A DNA stretch of 64,000 bases from CAYSYY01 sp964576115 [NCBI: uncultured Gemmatimonadota bacterium] (GTDB taxonomy: Bacteria; Blakebacterota; Blakebacteria; Blakebacterales). The stretch covers positions 29,040 to 93,039 of the forward strand of contig CAZNUA010000010.1 in NCBI GenBank assembly GCA_964576115.1. Reading direction: 5' to 3'. The translations under genes were made by a program, and so were the position numbers. Shown here in pieces: positions 8,850-18,053 of the stretch. The notes beneath the pieces are model-generated. The model was not told the origin of the DNA. It searched no databases and was given only the letters and a program-made list of their open reading frames with translations. Each line of letters starts with the position of its first letter. The first letter of the stretch is position 1.

Positions 8850-10868
8850 CTATTTGAACGACCGTATCAGGGCGGCGAAACTCCCCGGGGTGGACGATTC
8901 TCCGAACGTCAGACCCAGCAGCCATTCCGGAAGGCCCTGCCGCTCGAGATCGGCCGGCGCGAGAACCCAGCCGAGCGAGGCCAGATCGTACAGTTCCTGC
9001 TCGCCCGGATAGCGCACCAGTTCGGCCTTCACCTGCTCCAGCCAGAGGTCGTACCCCTCGCCGGGTCCGAAAACCGCGCGGTTCAGATTGGTGAAGCTGG
9101 AACTCGTCGTCACCCACGGTATGAATTCCCACCGCAGGCCGCGCAGCATCTTCCGGTCCATGACGATATCGGCCAGGGAATCGAGATCAGAAAGGTGGCC
9201 GCCGCTGCCGAGGGTCGGAGATTGCATATCCAGACCGCGTTCGATCTCCTCCCGGGCGGTGGCCAGGCGGTCGGCCTCGATCGTCCGACCGACCGTCCGG
9301 TAATACGCCTCCAGCGCCTCGCCGCCGGTACCGGTGACCACAACCCCGATCAGATTGCCGATCAGGGTGGTGTGTTCATCGAGAAGGAGAAACCCGGCTG
9401 AAATAACCTCCCTGAGTGTCTGTTCCGCCTGGGTACGGCGGCCGGCATGCAGTTCCCAGGCGGCTTTGGCCACGTGAGCTTTGGCTCCATCCACGAAGGC
9501 ATGGAGGCGTGGAATCGGAAAGGAGGCCCAGGACAGAGTGTCGGGCAGGGGCAGGGTGAAATAGGTGCTGATGAAGTCAGCCTCTGCGGCCCGGGCCATG
9601 ATACTGAATTCGGCATGAGCAGGATTGCCCGCTTCACGTCGCAGAACATCACGTTCCTCAGCGGTCAGTTCGGCGGTCGGTTTGGAGATGAGATCGATGG
9701 CATTCACCCCCCGCAGGGTGGGATTGCGGCCGAACAGCCACGCCTGGGGATAGTCGGTTTCCGGCGGTTGTACGAAGTCATACGAAACCCGCGAGCCGAC
9801 ATGGTTCAGGTTCCTGAAGGCGGTGCCGGCGGCCTCCGGCTCGATCCCGGCCTCGGCTTCGAGGCGATAGGGACGCAGGTGTTCGACCTCGATTGCCTTC
9901 TCCTGGACTCCCCGGAATCGTGGCAGGGTCTGGGCGAAGTGAAGCGACATGTGCGTGCCCATGAAGGTGAAGGTCAGAATCGGGACCAGCAGGATCACGG
10001 CGACGGTCGAGATGATCGCAGACGCGATCCGCACCGGGGTGACCCGGCCGGGACCGCCGCTACCCAGCACCCCCGGGGCCTCGAAGGCCGCGGACTGCGA
10101 ACGCCAGCGACCGATCTGTTCTCTCAGATCGTGGGCAACATCCTCCCGGGTCCGTCGGCGCAGGGTTCTGGTCCGCAGGCCGGCGCCCAGACGGTCCAGA
10201 GCGGCGGTGAGCAGGAGCACGCCGATGGGCAGAAGTACGAACCACCACAGGCCGGTCGGACCGAGCACTCCCCGGGCGGCCAGAAAAACCCCGAGCACGA
10301 AACCGAGAAGCAGCCAGAGAGCGGCGGCCAGGACGGCGGCGTCGGCGATCAGCCGGCGGCGGAGCAGCAGCTCCCGTTCCGCTGCTGTCAGGCCCTCATA
10401 GATCCGGGCGCCCTGGAGAAGGAAACCGGTGTCGCGGGGGCCGTCGGCCGCGACCTGCAGGATGGTGAGCCAACCATGCCCCTGCTGGACGGTCCGGTTA
10501 CCGGTTCGCAGGATGGTGAAGAAACGGCGGAAGCCTTCGGCCAGCAGGACCAGACCGCAGACGGTCGTCACGGCCACGATCCAGCCCGCCGATCCGAACA
10601 CGCCCAGACTGGTGAAGCTCTGTTCGGTGCCGATCGAGACCAGCAGGGGGAGAACCAGCACGATGGCTCCAAGGAAGAGCAGGGCATTCGTGCCGGTCAG
10701 TCTGCCCTGGATCGGTTCGAGTCCCGGAGGCGGCCAGGAGAGAAAGGGACCGCGCGGGCCGGAGGGGTCGTCTGTGGGTGTTGATCCGGAACCGGGAGCG
10801 GGTTCGGACTCGGAACGGAAATCGGGAACGGATTCGGGAACAGGAGCGGGAGATGTCTCCTCGGACAT
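8850..10868 (-). CDS. Large multi-pass membrane protein, unknown function
   Basis: A 672-aa protein. The start is fixed by a perfect AGGAGGT five bases before the ATG at 10868. It opens with a Pro/Glu/Ser-rich disordered stretch (about 1-45), followed by five likely membrane segments near 60-80, 90-110, 165-190, 200-218 and 280-305. A soluble C-terminal part of about 360 residues with many short helices follows. I recognise no family. It is the last gene of a minus-strand run after the NhaC antiporter (108 nt away), so a link to ion homeostasis is possible but unproven. Confidence 0.7.
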   Translation of the reverse strand: MSEETSPAPVPESVPDFRSESEPAPGSGSTPTDDPSGPRGPFLSWPPPGLEPIQGRLTGTNALLFLGAIVLVLPLLVSIGTEQSFTSLGVFGSAGWIVAVTTVCGLVLLAEGFRRFFTILRTGNRTVQQGHGWLTILQVAADGPRDTGFLLQGARIYEGLTAAERELLLRRRLIADAAVLAAALWLLLGFVLGVFLAARGVLGPTGLWWFVLLPIGVLLLTAALDRLGAGLRTRTLRRRTREDVAHDLREQIGRWRSQSAAFEAPGVLGSGGPGRVTPVRIASAIISTVAVILLVPILTFTFMGTHMSLHFAQTLPRFRGVQEKAIEVEHLRPYRLEAEAGIEPEAAGTAFRNLNHVGSRVSYDFVQPPETDYPQAWLFGRNPTLRGVNAIDLISKPTAELTAEERDVLRREAGNPAHAEFSIMARAAEADFISTYFTLPLPDTLSWASFPIPRLHAFVDGAKAHVAKAAWELHAGRRTQAEQTLREVISAGFLLLDEHTTLIGNLIGVVVTGTGGEALEAYYRTVGRTIEADRLATAREEIERGLDMQSPTLGSGGHLSDLDSLADIVMDRKMLRGLRWEFIPWVTTSSSFTNLNRAVFGPGEGYDLWLEQVKAELVRYPGEQELYDLASLGWVLAPADLERQGLPEWLLGLTFGESSTPGSFAALIRSFK

Positions 10869-10976
10869 CGGATACCTCCTCGCGGCGATATGAGGGTTCA
10901 ATAAGAAGGTTTGAGTACAGAGGCATACGCCGGCGAGTGCAAAGGAAATCTGCACCTGGGCGGGGGGAGTCGGGGC

Positions 10977-12473
10977 TCAGGTCGCGATCAAAGCGATGAT
11001 GGTATACAGCACCATGCCGAAACCGGCGGCAATGCTGGCGATCGGCATCTGGGTGGTGACGTGGTCCATGTGATCCGAACCGGTCGCCAGACTCGAGAGG
11101 ATGGTGGTGTCGCTGATCGGCGAACACTGGTCGCCGTAGACCGCCCCTCCCAGCACGGCCGCAAAGCAGAGGGTCATGAAGAGGGGGTCGGGATTGACCG
11201 CCCAGGCCAGAGGCATGGCGATCGGAAAGACCACCGCGTAGGTGCCCCAGGAAGAACCCACCGCAAAGGCCGTGACCATGCAGATCAGCATGAAGATGGC
11301 CGGAAGCATGAAGGGGACGATGATCTCCGAGGTGGTTCGGATCAGGAAATTGGCCGTTCCCAGCGAGGTCGAGACCCGCCCCAGAGTGACTGCCAGGGCC
11401 AGGATGATGGCGCCCAGGGTCACTCCCTTGACCCCGTCGATGAAACCCTCGATGACTTCGCCGAGCTTCATCCCCTTGATCAGCGCCACCAGCATGCCGG
11501 TCAATACGGCCAGAGAGAAAGCCTCGTTGATCGGCACCCGGCCGGTGAGGATGTAGGGAACGATCGCCACCAGCAGCAGGGTGCCGATCGGGACGACAAA
11601 GTCGATGTTGCCCGGAGTGTAGTCGCTGGGGACTTTCAGTTCGGTCAGTTCCCGGCTCGACATGGTGTGGGCCTCGGGACGGTCGAGCTGACCGGTGGTC
11701 TTCACCCGTTCGATGGCCCGCCGCATCTTGCCGAAAACGAATGGATTGACCTCCAGCGCGAAGCTGTAGGTGAACAGCACCGCGAAGATGCCATAGAAAT
11801 TGAAGGGAATCGCCCTGTAGAAGAAGGCCTGGGCGGTAGTCGCATCAGCCAGCAGGGGAATCGTGCCGGCCACCAGACCGGCTACGTAACTCGGCCAGAC
11901 GTTGAAGGGGAGCACGGTGGCGATCGGTGAGGCGGTCGAGTCGATGATGTAGGACAGTTCCTCATGGCTGACCTTCGCCTCATCGCAGACCGGGCGCACC
12001 GTCGAGCCGGCCAGGATGGTGCTGATGGTGCCCCCCTGGTGGAAGATGGTGCCCATCAGACAGCCGAAGAGCTTGGCGGTGCGGCGCCCCCGTACGATAT
12101 GGGCACCCAGCCAGCGAGCGAAATGCTGGGCCCCGCCGGTGCGCGTCCAGAGCCCGATCAAGCCCCCCAGGCACCACAGGTAGACCAGCAGGATCTGGGC
12201 GAACGACTCGGTTCCCACCGCCGGCAGGAGGTAGTCGGCGATGATGTTGAACTGCCCCGAGACGATCCCACCGGCCGCAATCCCGATGAATAGCGCCGAG
12301 ACGACTTCCTTGGTCAGAAAGCAGAGGACAAGCGTCAGGGCGGCGGGAACGATCGACCAGATGCCGAAGTCTTCCTGCCCCGGGACCTGGCTGATGAGAT
12401 TGGTGTTGGTACGAAGGTAGAGCAACAGGCCCAGCCCGAGAAAGGCAAGGGCCCATTTGAGGCTCCGGCTCAT
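10977..12473 (-). CDS. nhaC: NhaC-family Na+/H+ antiporter
   Basis: A 498-aa polytopic membrane protein of the NhaC/ion-transporter superfamily. Typical features are FLTKEVVSALFIGI in the first third, GTIFHQGGTISTILAGSTVRP, STASPIATVLPFNVWPSY and, near the end, GGAVYGDQCSPISDTTILSS, which is the family's discontinuous-helix motif. It probably exchanges cytoplasmic Na+ for H+. The start lies 15 nt after the STAS gene, so they form an operon. The ribosome-binding site is weak, which fits coupling to the upstream gene. Confidence 0.9.
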   Translation of the reverse strand: MSRSLKWALAFLGLGLLLYLRTNTNLISQVPGQEDFGIWSIVPAALTLVLCFLTKEVVSALFIGIAAGGIVSGQFNIIADYLLPAVGTESFAQILLVYLWCLGGLIGLWTRTGGAQHFARWLGAHIVRGRRTAKLFGCLMGTIFHQGGTISTILAGSTVRPVCDEAKVSHEELSYIIDSTASPIATVLPFNVWPSYVAGLVAGTIPLLADATTAQAFFYRAIPFNFYGIFAVLFTYSFALEVNPFVFGKMRRAIERVKTTGQLDRPEAHTMSSRELTELKVPSDYTPGNIDFVVPIGTLLLVAIVPYILTGRVPINEAFSLAVLTGMLVALIKGMKLGEVIEGFIDGVKGVTLGAIILALAVTLGRVSTSLGTANFLIRTTSEIIVPFMLPAIFMLICMVTAFAVGSSWGTYAVVFPIAMPLAWAVNPDPLFMTLCFAAVLGGAVYGDQCSPISDTTILSSLATGSDHMDHVTTQMPIASIAAGFGMVLYTIIALIAT

Positions 12474-12488
12474 CCGGCTCGGGAGATC

Positions 12489-12824
12489 CTAGAAGTCGGC
12501 GGCGGCCCGGTCGGCCGAGCCGTAGATTTTGAAGACAGAATCGAGTTTGGCGATCGAGAAAAGGCCGCGCGCTTTGTCCTGCAGGCCGGCGATCTTCAGT
12601 TCCCCGCCGGCGTTCGAGAGAGTGGTGCTCGAGGCCATGATCGTGCCCAGGCCGGTCGAATTCAACCAGCTCACTTTGGCCATGTCGAAGACGATCTTCT
12701 GTACTCCCTCCTCGACCAGCTCCTTGATCTTCTCGTGGATGGCGGTCGTCTCAGGCCCTCCCATCAGCTTGCCCTTCAGGACCACGACCGCAACATCATT
12801 GATCATCTTGTGATTGATAGCCAT
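12489..12824 (-). CDS. STAS-domain anti-anti-sigma-factor-like protein
   Basis: A 111-aa single STAS domain. Start at the ATG at 12824, nine bases after GGAGAG. The core reads KIVFDMAKVSWLNSTGLG; the SpoIIAA phosphoacceptor position (Ser in DSSGL) is a threonine here (NSTGL). Such proteins bind anti-sigma kinases and are switched by phosphorylation. No kinase or phosphatase partner is in the window. The gene directly precedes the antiporter, so it may instead regulate transport, as STAS domains do in SulP carriers; this is inference. Confidence 0.88.
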   Translation of the reverse strand: MAINHKMINDVAVVVLKGKLMGGPETTAIHEKIKELVEEGVQKIVFDMAKVSWLNSTGLGTIMASSTTLSNAGGELKIAGLQDKARGLFSIAKLDSVFKIYGSADRAAADF

Positions 12825-12949
12825 TGACGAGCTCTCCACGTTTTCGCCCGACTGTCTGTTCGGGCTGCATACCTGTCGTGCGTGGGGCGAGTCTACCGGT
12901 CGCCCCGCTCCCGGTCAAGGTAGCCGATGACACTCCGGTTCGGGATCGC

Positions 12950-13180
12950 TCAAAAGACCACCAGGGTCATGGTCTTCTCGATCCCGTCCATCTTCCGTAC
13001 TTCATCCTCAACGATCTCGGCGATCCGGGCGTAGTCTTCGGCTTCGACTTCGACGATCGCATCGTAAGGACCGGTCACCATGTAGGCCGATTTGATGTGG
13101 ACGGCTTCTCTGAGCCGGGCGACGATTTCACTCACTGCCCCCGGTTCGACATTGACGAGAACGAAAGCTTTTGCTGACAT
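12950..13180 (-). CDS. Stand-alone RAM (Lrp/AsnC ligand-binding) domain protein
   Basis: A 76-aa protein made only of the RAM ferredoxin-like fold (AFVLVNVEPGAVSEIV, VTGPYDAIVEVEAED, IEKTMTLVVF) without the Lrp helix-turn-helix. Stand-alone RAM proteins usually bind amino acids and either modulate an Lrp regulator or an enzyme. It is the first gene of the minus-strand run that continues, after 125 nt, with STAS and NhaC. The 125 nt between them hold no gene and could contain the STAS promoter. Confidence 0.88.
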   Translation of the reverse strand: MSAKAFVLVNVEPGAVSEIVARLREAVHIKSAYMVTGPYDAIVEVEAEDYARIAEIVEDEVRKMDGIEKTMTLVVF

Positions 13181-13279
13181 GACATTCCGCTCGTTCTGCT
13201 GGGTGTGGTTTCAGGCTACACTCATCAGCAGTGGAACATGTCGTTTGAACGCGCCCGGAGCAAGACAAAGGAGAGCGCG

Positions 13280-14029
13280 ATGCCCCGCCCGGTAACCGGA
13301 ATCCTCCTGCTGGGTTCCCTTGTCTGCCTGCTGACCCTTCCCCGTGCTGCGGCCCAGGAGGAGGAAGGTTTCTTCCCCCCGCAGCAGATCGGAGCCGGGG
13401 GTGGAGCGGCGATGATGCTGGCTCAGATCTCCCTGCCCACACTCGATGCCCGCTTCGCCGATCTCGGGCTGGAGACTCTGCCCGAATGGATGCCCCTCTA
13501 CGGTGCGGAGGGGATCGTGAATATCGGCCACCTGCTGATCGGTTACGCGGGCTACGGAGGGCGGGTGCGTTCCGAAGCCACCGCAGGCGGGATCTACCGC
13601 GAAAGTCAGGTCTGGCTCAACTACTCCACGATCGTGGTGGGTTGGGTCAAGGCGGCCGGTAAGTTCAAACTCAGTCTCGGGGGGGCGATCGGGGGGGGAT
13701 CGCTGCATGTCCGGGCCATCCGCCGTCCCGCGAGCGGTTCGTCGTGGAGCGATCTCTGGGCGCCCTATTCAACCTCTTTCTCCGGTCCGGTTTCTGCGGC
13801 CGATCTGGAAACCGCAACACACCTCGAAGGGACCTTCTTCAGCCTGGCACCGCGGGTGGGAGTGCGGTGGTGGTTCATGCCCTTTCTGGCTTTTGATCTC
13901 GGCGTTTCATACCGGTTGGGGACGATCGGGGCGGGGAAGATGCGGGCCGACGGACGCCGGGTGCCGGGTTCGCCCGAGTTCGATCTGTCGGGAATGAGTA
14001 TACGGGCCGGTCTCTTCCTCGGCTTCTGA
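13280..14029 (+). CDS. Outer-membrane beta-barrel-like protein
   Basis: A 249-aa protein whose start (ATG 13280) is set by AAAGGAG. A signal peptide covers residues 1 to about 25 (LLLGSLVCLLTLPRAAAQ). The mature sequence is Gly-rich with alternating strands and ends in SIRAGLFLGF, a terminal-strand pattern ending in Phe expected of a BAM-inserted barrel. No family was recognised. It is followed immediately by the structured repeat at 14037 and is convergent with the membrane protein gene at 14230. Confidence 0.7.
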   Translation: MPRPVTGILLLGSLVCLLTLPRAAAQEEEGFFPPQQIGAGGGAAMMLAQISLPTLDARFADLGLETLPEWMPLYGAEGIVNIGHLLIGYAGYGGRVRSEATAGGIYRESQVWLNYSTIVVGWVKAAGKFKLSLGGAIGGGSLHVRAIRRPASGSSWSDLWAPYSTSFSGPVSAADLETATHLEGTFFSLAPRVGVRWWFMPFLAFDLGVSYRLGTIGAGKMRADGRRVPGSPEFDLSGMSIRAGLFLGF

Positions 14030-14036
14030 GCGGATT

Positions 14037-14133
14037 TCTCGCTCCGTCTCGGCGTTGGATTTCCTCGCCGCTTGTGCGACGTACCGGCGTACGTCTCCGC
14101 GCGGCTCGTCATCCGCCTTGATACGGAGCGAGA
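14037..14133. repeat. Dispersed structured palindromic element, copy A
   Basis: A 97-bp element with an 11-bp perfect outer inverted repeat (14037-14047 tctcgctccgt and 14123-14133). Within it are TCTCGGCGT, CTTGTGCGACGTAC and CTCCGCGC, and the central hairpin ACGTAC-CGGC-GTACGT. The 98-bp copy at 24270-24367 aligns along its full length, with the same conserved motifs but different stem sequences that remain self-complementary. It lies between convergent genes. It could be a structured RNA, a REP-like repeat or a non-autonomous mobile element. Confidence 0.85.
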
Positions 14134-14166
14134 TCTCCGGCTCAGAATATCGTGGGATCTCTCACA

Positions 14167-14227
14167 CCGTCTCGGCGTTGGATTTCATCGCCGCTTGTGC
14201 GACGTACCGACGTACGTCTCCGCGCGG
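14167..14227. repeat. Dispersed structured element, partial copy B
   Basis: A direct repeat of the 61-bp core of copy A (14044-14104), 123 bp downstream, with two obvious differences (C to A in the TTTCNTCGCC stretch, G to A in the apical loop). The outer inverted-repeat arms are missing. The right end touches the stop codon of the minus-strand gene at 14230, so the copy is truncated there. The central palindrome ACGTAC-CGAC-GTACGT is intact. Confidence 0.85.
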
Positions 14228-14229
14228 GA

Positions 14230-15267
14230 TCAATATACCGAGGCTTCTTCGACGATGACCTCGTCCTCGAGTTCGTCGGGGGGCGGTCCCGCCGGGGTGA
14301 CCCAGCGGGGCATGTTCATGGCGCCCCGGTAATAGGCCATCTGCGAACCAAGGTACACCATCCGGATCCAGATCGAGGCCAGGATGAAGAACTGCTGTAC
14401 GGCGAAGAGAACAAGCAGCTGAAAAGTTCCGGCGCCTCCTCCCAGCGGCACGAGCAGGCCGTACACCGTGGCCAGCACGGCCGCTACCAGAGTGGTGAGG
14501 TAAAACAACCCCAGCACGCGGCCCGGCTGGCGCAGAACGAATCCGAAAGCCCCGAACACCGCCGGGATCAACCCGAGGCGGTCCCAGGCGACTGCCGCCA
14601 CCCGGGCGTAATCCATTGTCATGTGCACGAAGAAAGCCAGGAAGACCAGTACCACGGTACCGCCCCAGTCGACCAGAACGGGGGTCCATTCGGTGCCCGC
14701 ACTGCCGCGCAGGCCTGCGACGAGCCGGCTGTGGATCGGGGCCAGAACGCCCCAGAGCAGCCAGTAGAGCAGGTAGGCGACGATGAGAATCCCCACCAGG
14801 ATGGCGAAGAACCGGCCCGCCCGGTCGAAAAAGAACCGGAATGAAAAGCGGGCCCTCTCGTCGGCATACAGCCCCAGAACTCCCCCGATCAGCAGGGTAT
14901 TGACGAGCAGGTAGAGCACTCCCAGAACGAAGAGGCCCACTGGCAGATCGGGCAGGAAGCTGCCCCGCACGTAGGCTTCGAAATTGCGCAGCAGCGGCCC
15001 CAGCCCCTGCTGCCAGGTAGTGACAGTGCCCGCCAGATCGCCCTCGGCCTCATGCTCGGCCCGGAATTCCTGGTGCCAGAGCCAGTCGAAACCGTCCGCC
15101 ATGCGTGCCGCCGACTCGGTCCGGCTGAGCGAGCCGTCGATCTGTTCGGCGACCGGCAGGGCGACCGCGGCGACCAGCAGGAGGTTGATGATGTATATCA
15201 ACAGCAGTGCCCGCCAGTGACGGGTCGCCATTCCCATGCCTTCGGTCAGAGCTCTCAGAACCGTCAT
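14230..15267 (-). CDS. Polytopic membrane protein, unknown function
   Basis: A 345-aa inner-membrane protein with about six helices near residues 20-40, 107-133, 150-172, 194-215, 245-268 and 275-300. The loop between the first two contains a charged region. A C-terminal acidic tail (PPPDELEDEVIVEEAS) faces the cytoplasm or periplasm. The overall form resembles DUF4013/Yip1-like proteins, but I cannot assign a family. GTGAGGTG precedes the ATG. It starts 19 nt after the stop of the M1 peptidase gene on the same strand and is probably co-transcribed. Confidence 0.72.
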   Translation of the reverse strand: MTVLRALTEGMGMATRHWRALLLIYIINLLLVAAVALPVAEQIDGSLSRTESAARMADGFDWLWHQEFRAEHEAEGDLAGTVTTWQQGLGPLLRNFEAYVRGSFLPDLPVGLFVLGVLYLLVNTLLIGGVLGLYADERARFSFRFFFDRAGRFFAILVGILIVAYLLYWLLWGVLAPIHSRLVAGLRGSAGTEWTPVLVDWGGTVVLVFLAFFVHMTMDYARVAAVAWDRLGLIPAVFGAFGFVLRQPGRVLGLFYLTTLVAAVLATVYGLLVPLGGGAGTFQLLVLFAVQQFFILASIWIRMVYLGSQMAYYRGAMNMPRWVTPAGPPPDELEDEVIVEEASVY

Positions 15268-15286
15268 GGTGTCACCTCACCCCCGG

Positions 15287-17317
15287 CTAGCTGATGAAGG
15301 AGAAGAACTCGAGGACGGACTGTACCCAGAAGATCCAGCGCAGGACCAGCTTCCAGGTACCCCGGCGATCGGGGGTCCGCAGCCAGGAGTTGTTGGTGCG
15401 GTTGATGTCGAGGACGAGTTTTTCGGCGGGATCGATCACCACCGTATTGACTCCCGCCTCCCGCTCGTAGTGGAAGGTGACCGTCCGGTCCCGACCGTTC
15501 CAGCGTTCGATGATCTCCTCCCCGTCGCTGAACCCGACCAGCACCTCCACCGGCAGAATCATCTCGCCCTGCCTCAGAATGGTCACCTCACTCAAGTATC
15601 CCCCGGCTGCGGCCTCCGGCACCGCCGGAGTCCATTCCGGTCCTCCTTCGGGCGCGGTGGGCGGCCGCTCGAGCGATCCGTGCGGTGCAGACCGGGGACG
15701 ATTGGAGATCGGACCGACGGCGTAATCGATCACCTGGGCGTCGTTGTAGAACTGATCGAAGAATTCTCCCAGGTCGAGGTCGGAGACCTCGATCGCCACC
15801 TCGAAAAAATCCTCGGGGGTCGGGTGGCGAAACTTGTACCGGTCGTAATAGGTCGCGAGGACGCGCTGCCAGGTCTCCCAGCCGAGGAAGGCTTCCATTG
15901 TCCAGTGGAACAGCTCGCCCTTGTTGTAGGCGTTACCCCCGTAGGAAAGACGCTTCAGGTAGCTCGGACGGCTCAGCGGCTCCAGGGTGGCGATGCGGCG
16001 GTATCCGGGGGCGGCTCCCCAGCGGAAGGGGATTTCCACCTCGTCGAACACGACCGGCAGGTTGAAAAACGTCATCATCTCCCTGTTGGGGCCGTAGGCC
16101 ACGTCCTGCACCCGCGATTCCGAATAGGAATTGAAACCTTCGTCGAGCCAGGCATGAACAGTTTCGTTGTTGCCGACGATGCCGTACCAGTACCCGTGAC
16201 CGAACTCGTGGACCGTGACTCCTTCGGGACGCAGAACGCCCCGGGCGGGGAAGAGGCCGGTACCGCCGGTGAAAAAGGTGGGGTACTCCATCCCGCCGGC
16301 ACGGGAATTGTAAGCCGGATCGACGCAGGTGGCAGTGGTGTAGGGATAAGGCCCGAACCATTCGCTGTAATACTTCACTCCGTATCTGACCGCCTGCAGG
16401 TAGCGTTCGGCCTGGCGCTTGTGTTCGGGACACAGCAGCAGGGTCAGCGCCACCGTGCGGCCCGGCATGAATTCGTAATCCTCGGTGTAGACCAGGTATT
16501 TCGGCCAGGCGGTCCAGGCGAAGTCATGAACCATCTCCTGACGGAAGCGATGGGTGGTGGTTCCGTCGGCGTGCACGTCGGGACGTCCCACCAGTTCGCC
16601 GGTCGCACCGACAACGCAGTTGCTGGGTAGGCGCAGGGAGACATCGTAAGTACCGTGATCGGCGAAGTACTCCACCGGGAAATACTGATGGGCTTCCCAC
16701 CCCTCGTCGGTCAGGACTCCGATCTTGGGGAACCACTGAGCCATGAAGTAGTAATCGCCGATGTACCCTGTCCGGGAAATCGGCCGGGGGACCTTCACGG
16801 TGAATTCCAGGTCGAGCCGGACCTCACCCCCGGCCGGCAGCGGATGAGGCAGCTCGAGCCGGAAGAGGGTCTGGTCCCAGGGATTGCCGTCGTCGGGCTG
16901 GATGTAGGCGAAGGTCTCCAGGATGTCTTCGCGGCCGAAGAACATGTTGGGCAGTACCTCGGCGCCGGTGACCTGGAGCCAGGCCAGTCTCTCGTCACTG
17001 ATATCGGCGGGCAGTCTGCCGCCGGCCAGCGTCAGCCAGGTGCTGCCGTCGGTCTTCCAGGCGTTGTAATACGCGTGGAACCACAGCTCGGTGACCGGAT
17101 TGCGGGTGGCGTTGCGGAAGGTCAGTATTTCGTTCCCGCTTACGAGATGAGTTTCGGTGTCCAGGGTGACATCCATCTCGTAGGAGGCGATCGGCCGGAA
17201 GGTCGGATCGGGAATGGCCACTCCGGTCGGGAGTTGGGCTCGAACCGGGGCGAGAGTCAACAGAGAGGTCAGAACAACGGCCAGAGTGGTGATCGTGAGG
17301 GGAGGGCGAAATGTCAT
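15287..17317 (-). CDS. Secreted M1-family zinc metallopeptidase
   Basis: A 676-aa aminopeptidase-type protein. A signal peptide (LAVVLTSLLTLAPVRAQ) follows the ATG at 17317, preceded by GCGAGG. The exopeptidase motif reads AGGMEYP (GAMEN position). The gluzincin zinc site is His370-Glu371-x-x-His374 with Glu393 as third ligand, in VHEFGHGYWYGIVGN and WLDEGFN. It cleaves N-terminal residues from peptides, here probably in the periplasm or outside the cell. The length is slightly over the M1 catalytic core. A final hydrophobic stretch (WIFWVQSVLEFFSF) may be a C-terminal membrane anchor, which is unusual. Confidence 0.92.
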   Translation of the reverse strand: MTFRPPLTITTLAVVLTSLLTLAPVRAQLPTGVAIPDPTFRPIASYEMDVTLDTETHLVSGNEILTFRNATRNPVTELWFHAYYNAWKTDGSTWLTLAGGRLPADISDERLAWLQVTGAEVLPNMFFGREDILETFAYIQPDDGNPWDQTLFRLELPHPLPAGGEVRLDLEFTVKVPRPISRTGYIGDYYFMAQWFPKIGVLTDEGWEAHQYFPVEYFADHGTYDVSLRLPSNCVVGATGELVGRPDVHADGTTTHRFRQEMVHDFAWTAWPKYLVYTEDYEFMPGRTVALTLLLCPEHKRQAERYLQAVRYGVKYYSEWFGPYPYTTATCVDPAYNSRAGGMEYPTFFTGGTGLFPARGVLRPEGVTVHEFGHGYWYGIVGNNETVHAWLDEGFNSYSESRVQDVAYGPNREMMTFFNLPVVFDEVEIPFRWGAAPGYRRIATLEPLSRPSYLKRLSYGGNAYNKGELFHWTMEAFLGWETWQRVLATYYDRYKFRHPTPEDFFEVAIEVSDLDLGEFFDQFYNDAQVIDYAVGPISNRPRSAPHGSLERPPTAPEGGPEWTPAVPEAAAGGYLSEVTILRQGEMILPVEVLVGFSDGEEIIERWNGRDRTVTFHYEREAGVNTVVIDPAEKLVLDINRTNNSWLRTPDRRGTWKLVLRWIFWVQSVLEFFSFIS

Positions 17318-17525
17318 GTCAATGCCTCGCAGCTGGTGAAAGGCGCATCCCGACAGCAATTCAGGGAATGATCGAGGACTCGCCCGGCATTATCCCCGTC
17401 CGATTTCCGGAGTGTCAAGGCGCGCCCCCCGGTTGACCGGACCACATCCGACCGGGTAGGCTGGAAGAGACGATTTCTCAAATGGGTTTCTCGACCCGGG
17501 TTTCGGGCAGGGAGTGAAAAGAGCG

Positions 17526-18026
17526 ATGAAACAGATGTCAACAGGTCTGGTCGTCACGGTTGCGGTCGGGGCGTGCGCCCTGATGCTCACAGCCTGCGGT
17601 GGAGGAGGAGATTCCGCAGCCTCGGATACCGCCGGTACACCCGCCGCCGAGCCTGAAGCAGCCGCCCCGGCCAGCGAGCCGGAACCGGCTGAGAGCGAAC
17701 CGACTCCCGCCCAGGCCGAGCCCGCCGCTGAAGCCCGGGTCGTTCGTGAGCAGGAGGAAAGCCCCTACGGCTTCTATACCGTCCAGGTATCCTCCTGGCA
17801 GACCGAGCGCAAGGCCCGCCAGCAGACCGAGCACTACCGGAGCCTCGGACTGGAAGCCTATGTTCAGCGAGTGGATCTGGAGGACAGGGGGATCTGGTAC
17901 CGGGTCAGAATCGGTCGCTATCCCTCGCTCACCGAGGCCCGGCGTGCCGCCGCCGCGCTCAGGGACATCCCCGAGTCTGAAACCTGGGTGGATAACTTCC
18001 GATCGGGGACTCTGCCGCCGCCCTGA
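17526..18026 (+). CDS. SPOR-domain lipoprotein
   Basis: A 166-aa lipoprotein with lipobox LTAC, then a Pro/Ala/Glu-rich spacer (about residues 25-70). The C-terminal SPOR domain (FYTVQVSSWQTERKA through IGRYPSLTEARRAAAAL) binds denuded septal peptidoglycan. It probably functions at division sites or in cell-wall turnover. The ATG at 17526 sits 11 nt after GGGAG; a GTG at 17514 is in frame but touches that site. It is divergent from the M1 peptidase gene. Confidence 0.87.
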   Translation: MKQMSTGLVVTVAVGACALMLTACGGGGDSAASDTAGTPAAEPEAAAPASEPEPAESEPTPAQAEPAAEARVVREQEESPYGFYTVQVSSWQTERKARQQTEHYRSLGLEAYVQRVDLEDRGIWYRVRIGRYPSLTEARRAAAALRDIPESETWVDNFRSGTLPPP

Positions 18027-18031
18027 TCGCG

Positions 18032-18047
18032 GGTCGGTTCGCCGACC
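18032..18047. terminator. TTCG-loop hairpin between convergent genes
   Basis: A GGTCGG-TTCG-CCGACC stem-loop with a stable tetraloop, placed between the stop codons of the SPOR gene (18026) and the DUF917 gene (18054). There is no T tract on either side, so termination is inferred from position only. Confidence 0.4.
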
Positions 18048-18053
18048 GACGGT

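Noticed and set aside
9447-10784. A 445-codon plus-strand frame opposite the membrane protein gene.
   Set aside because: Charged, low-complexity sequence with no domain; the minus-strand gene has a strong ribosome-binding site and clear membrane segments.
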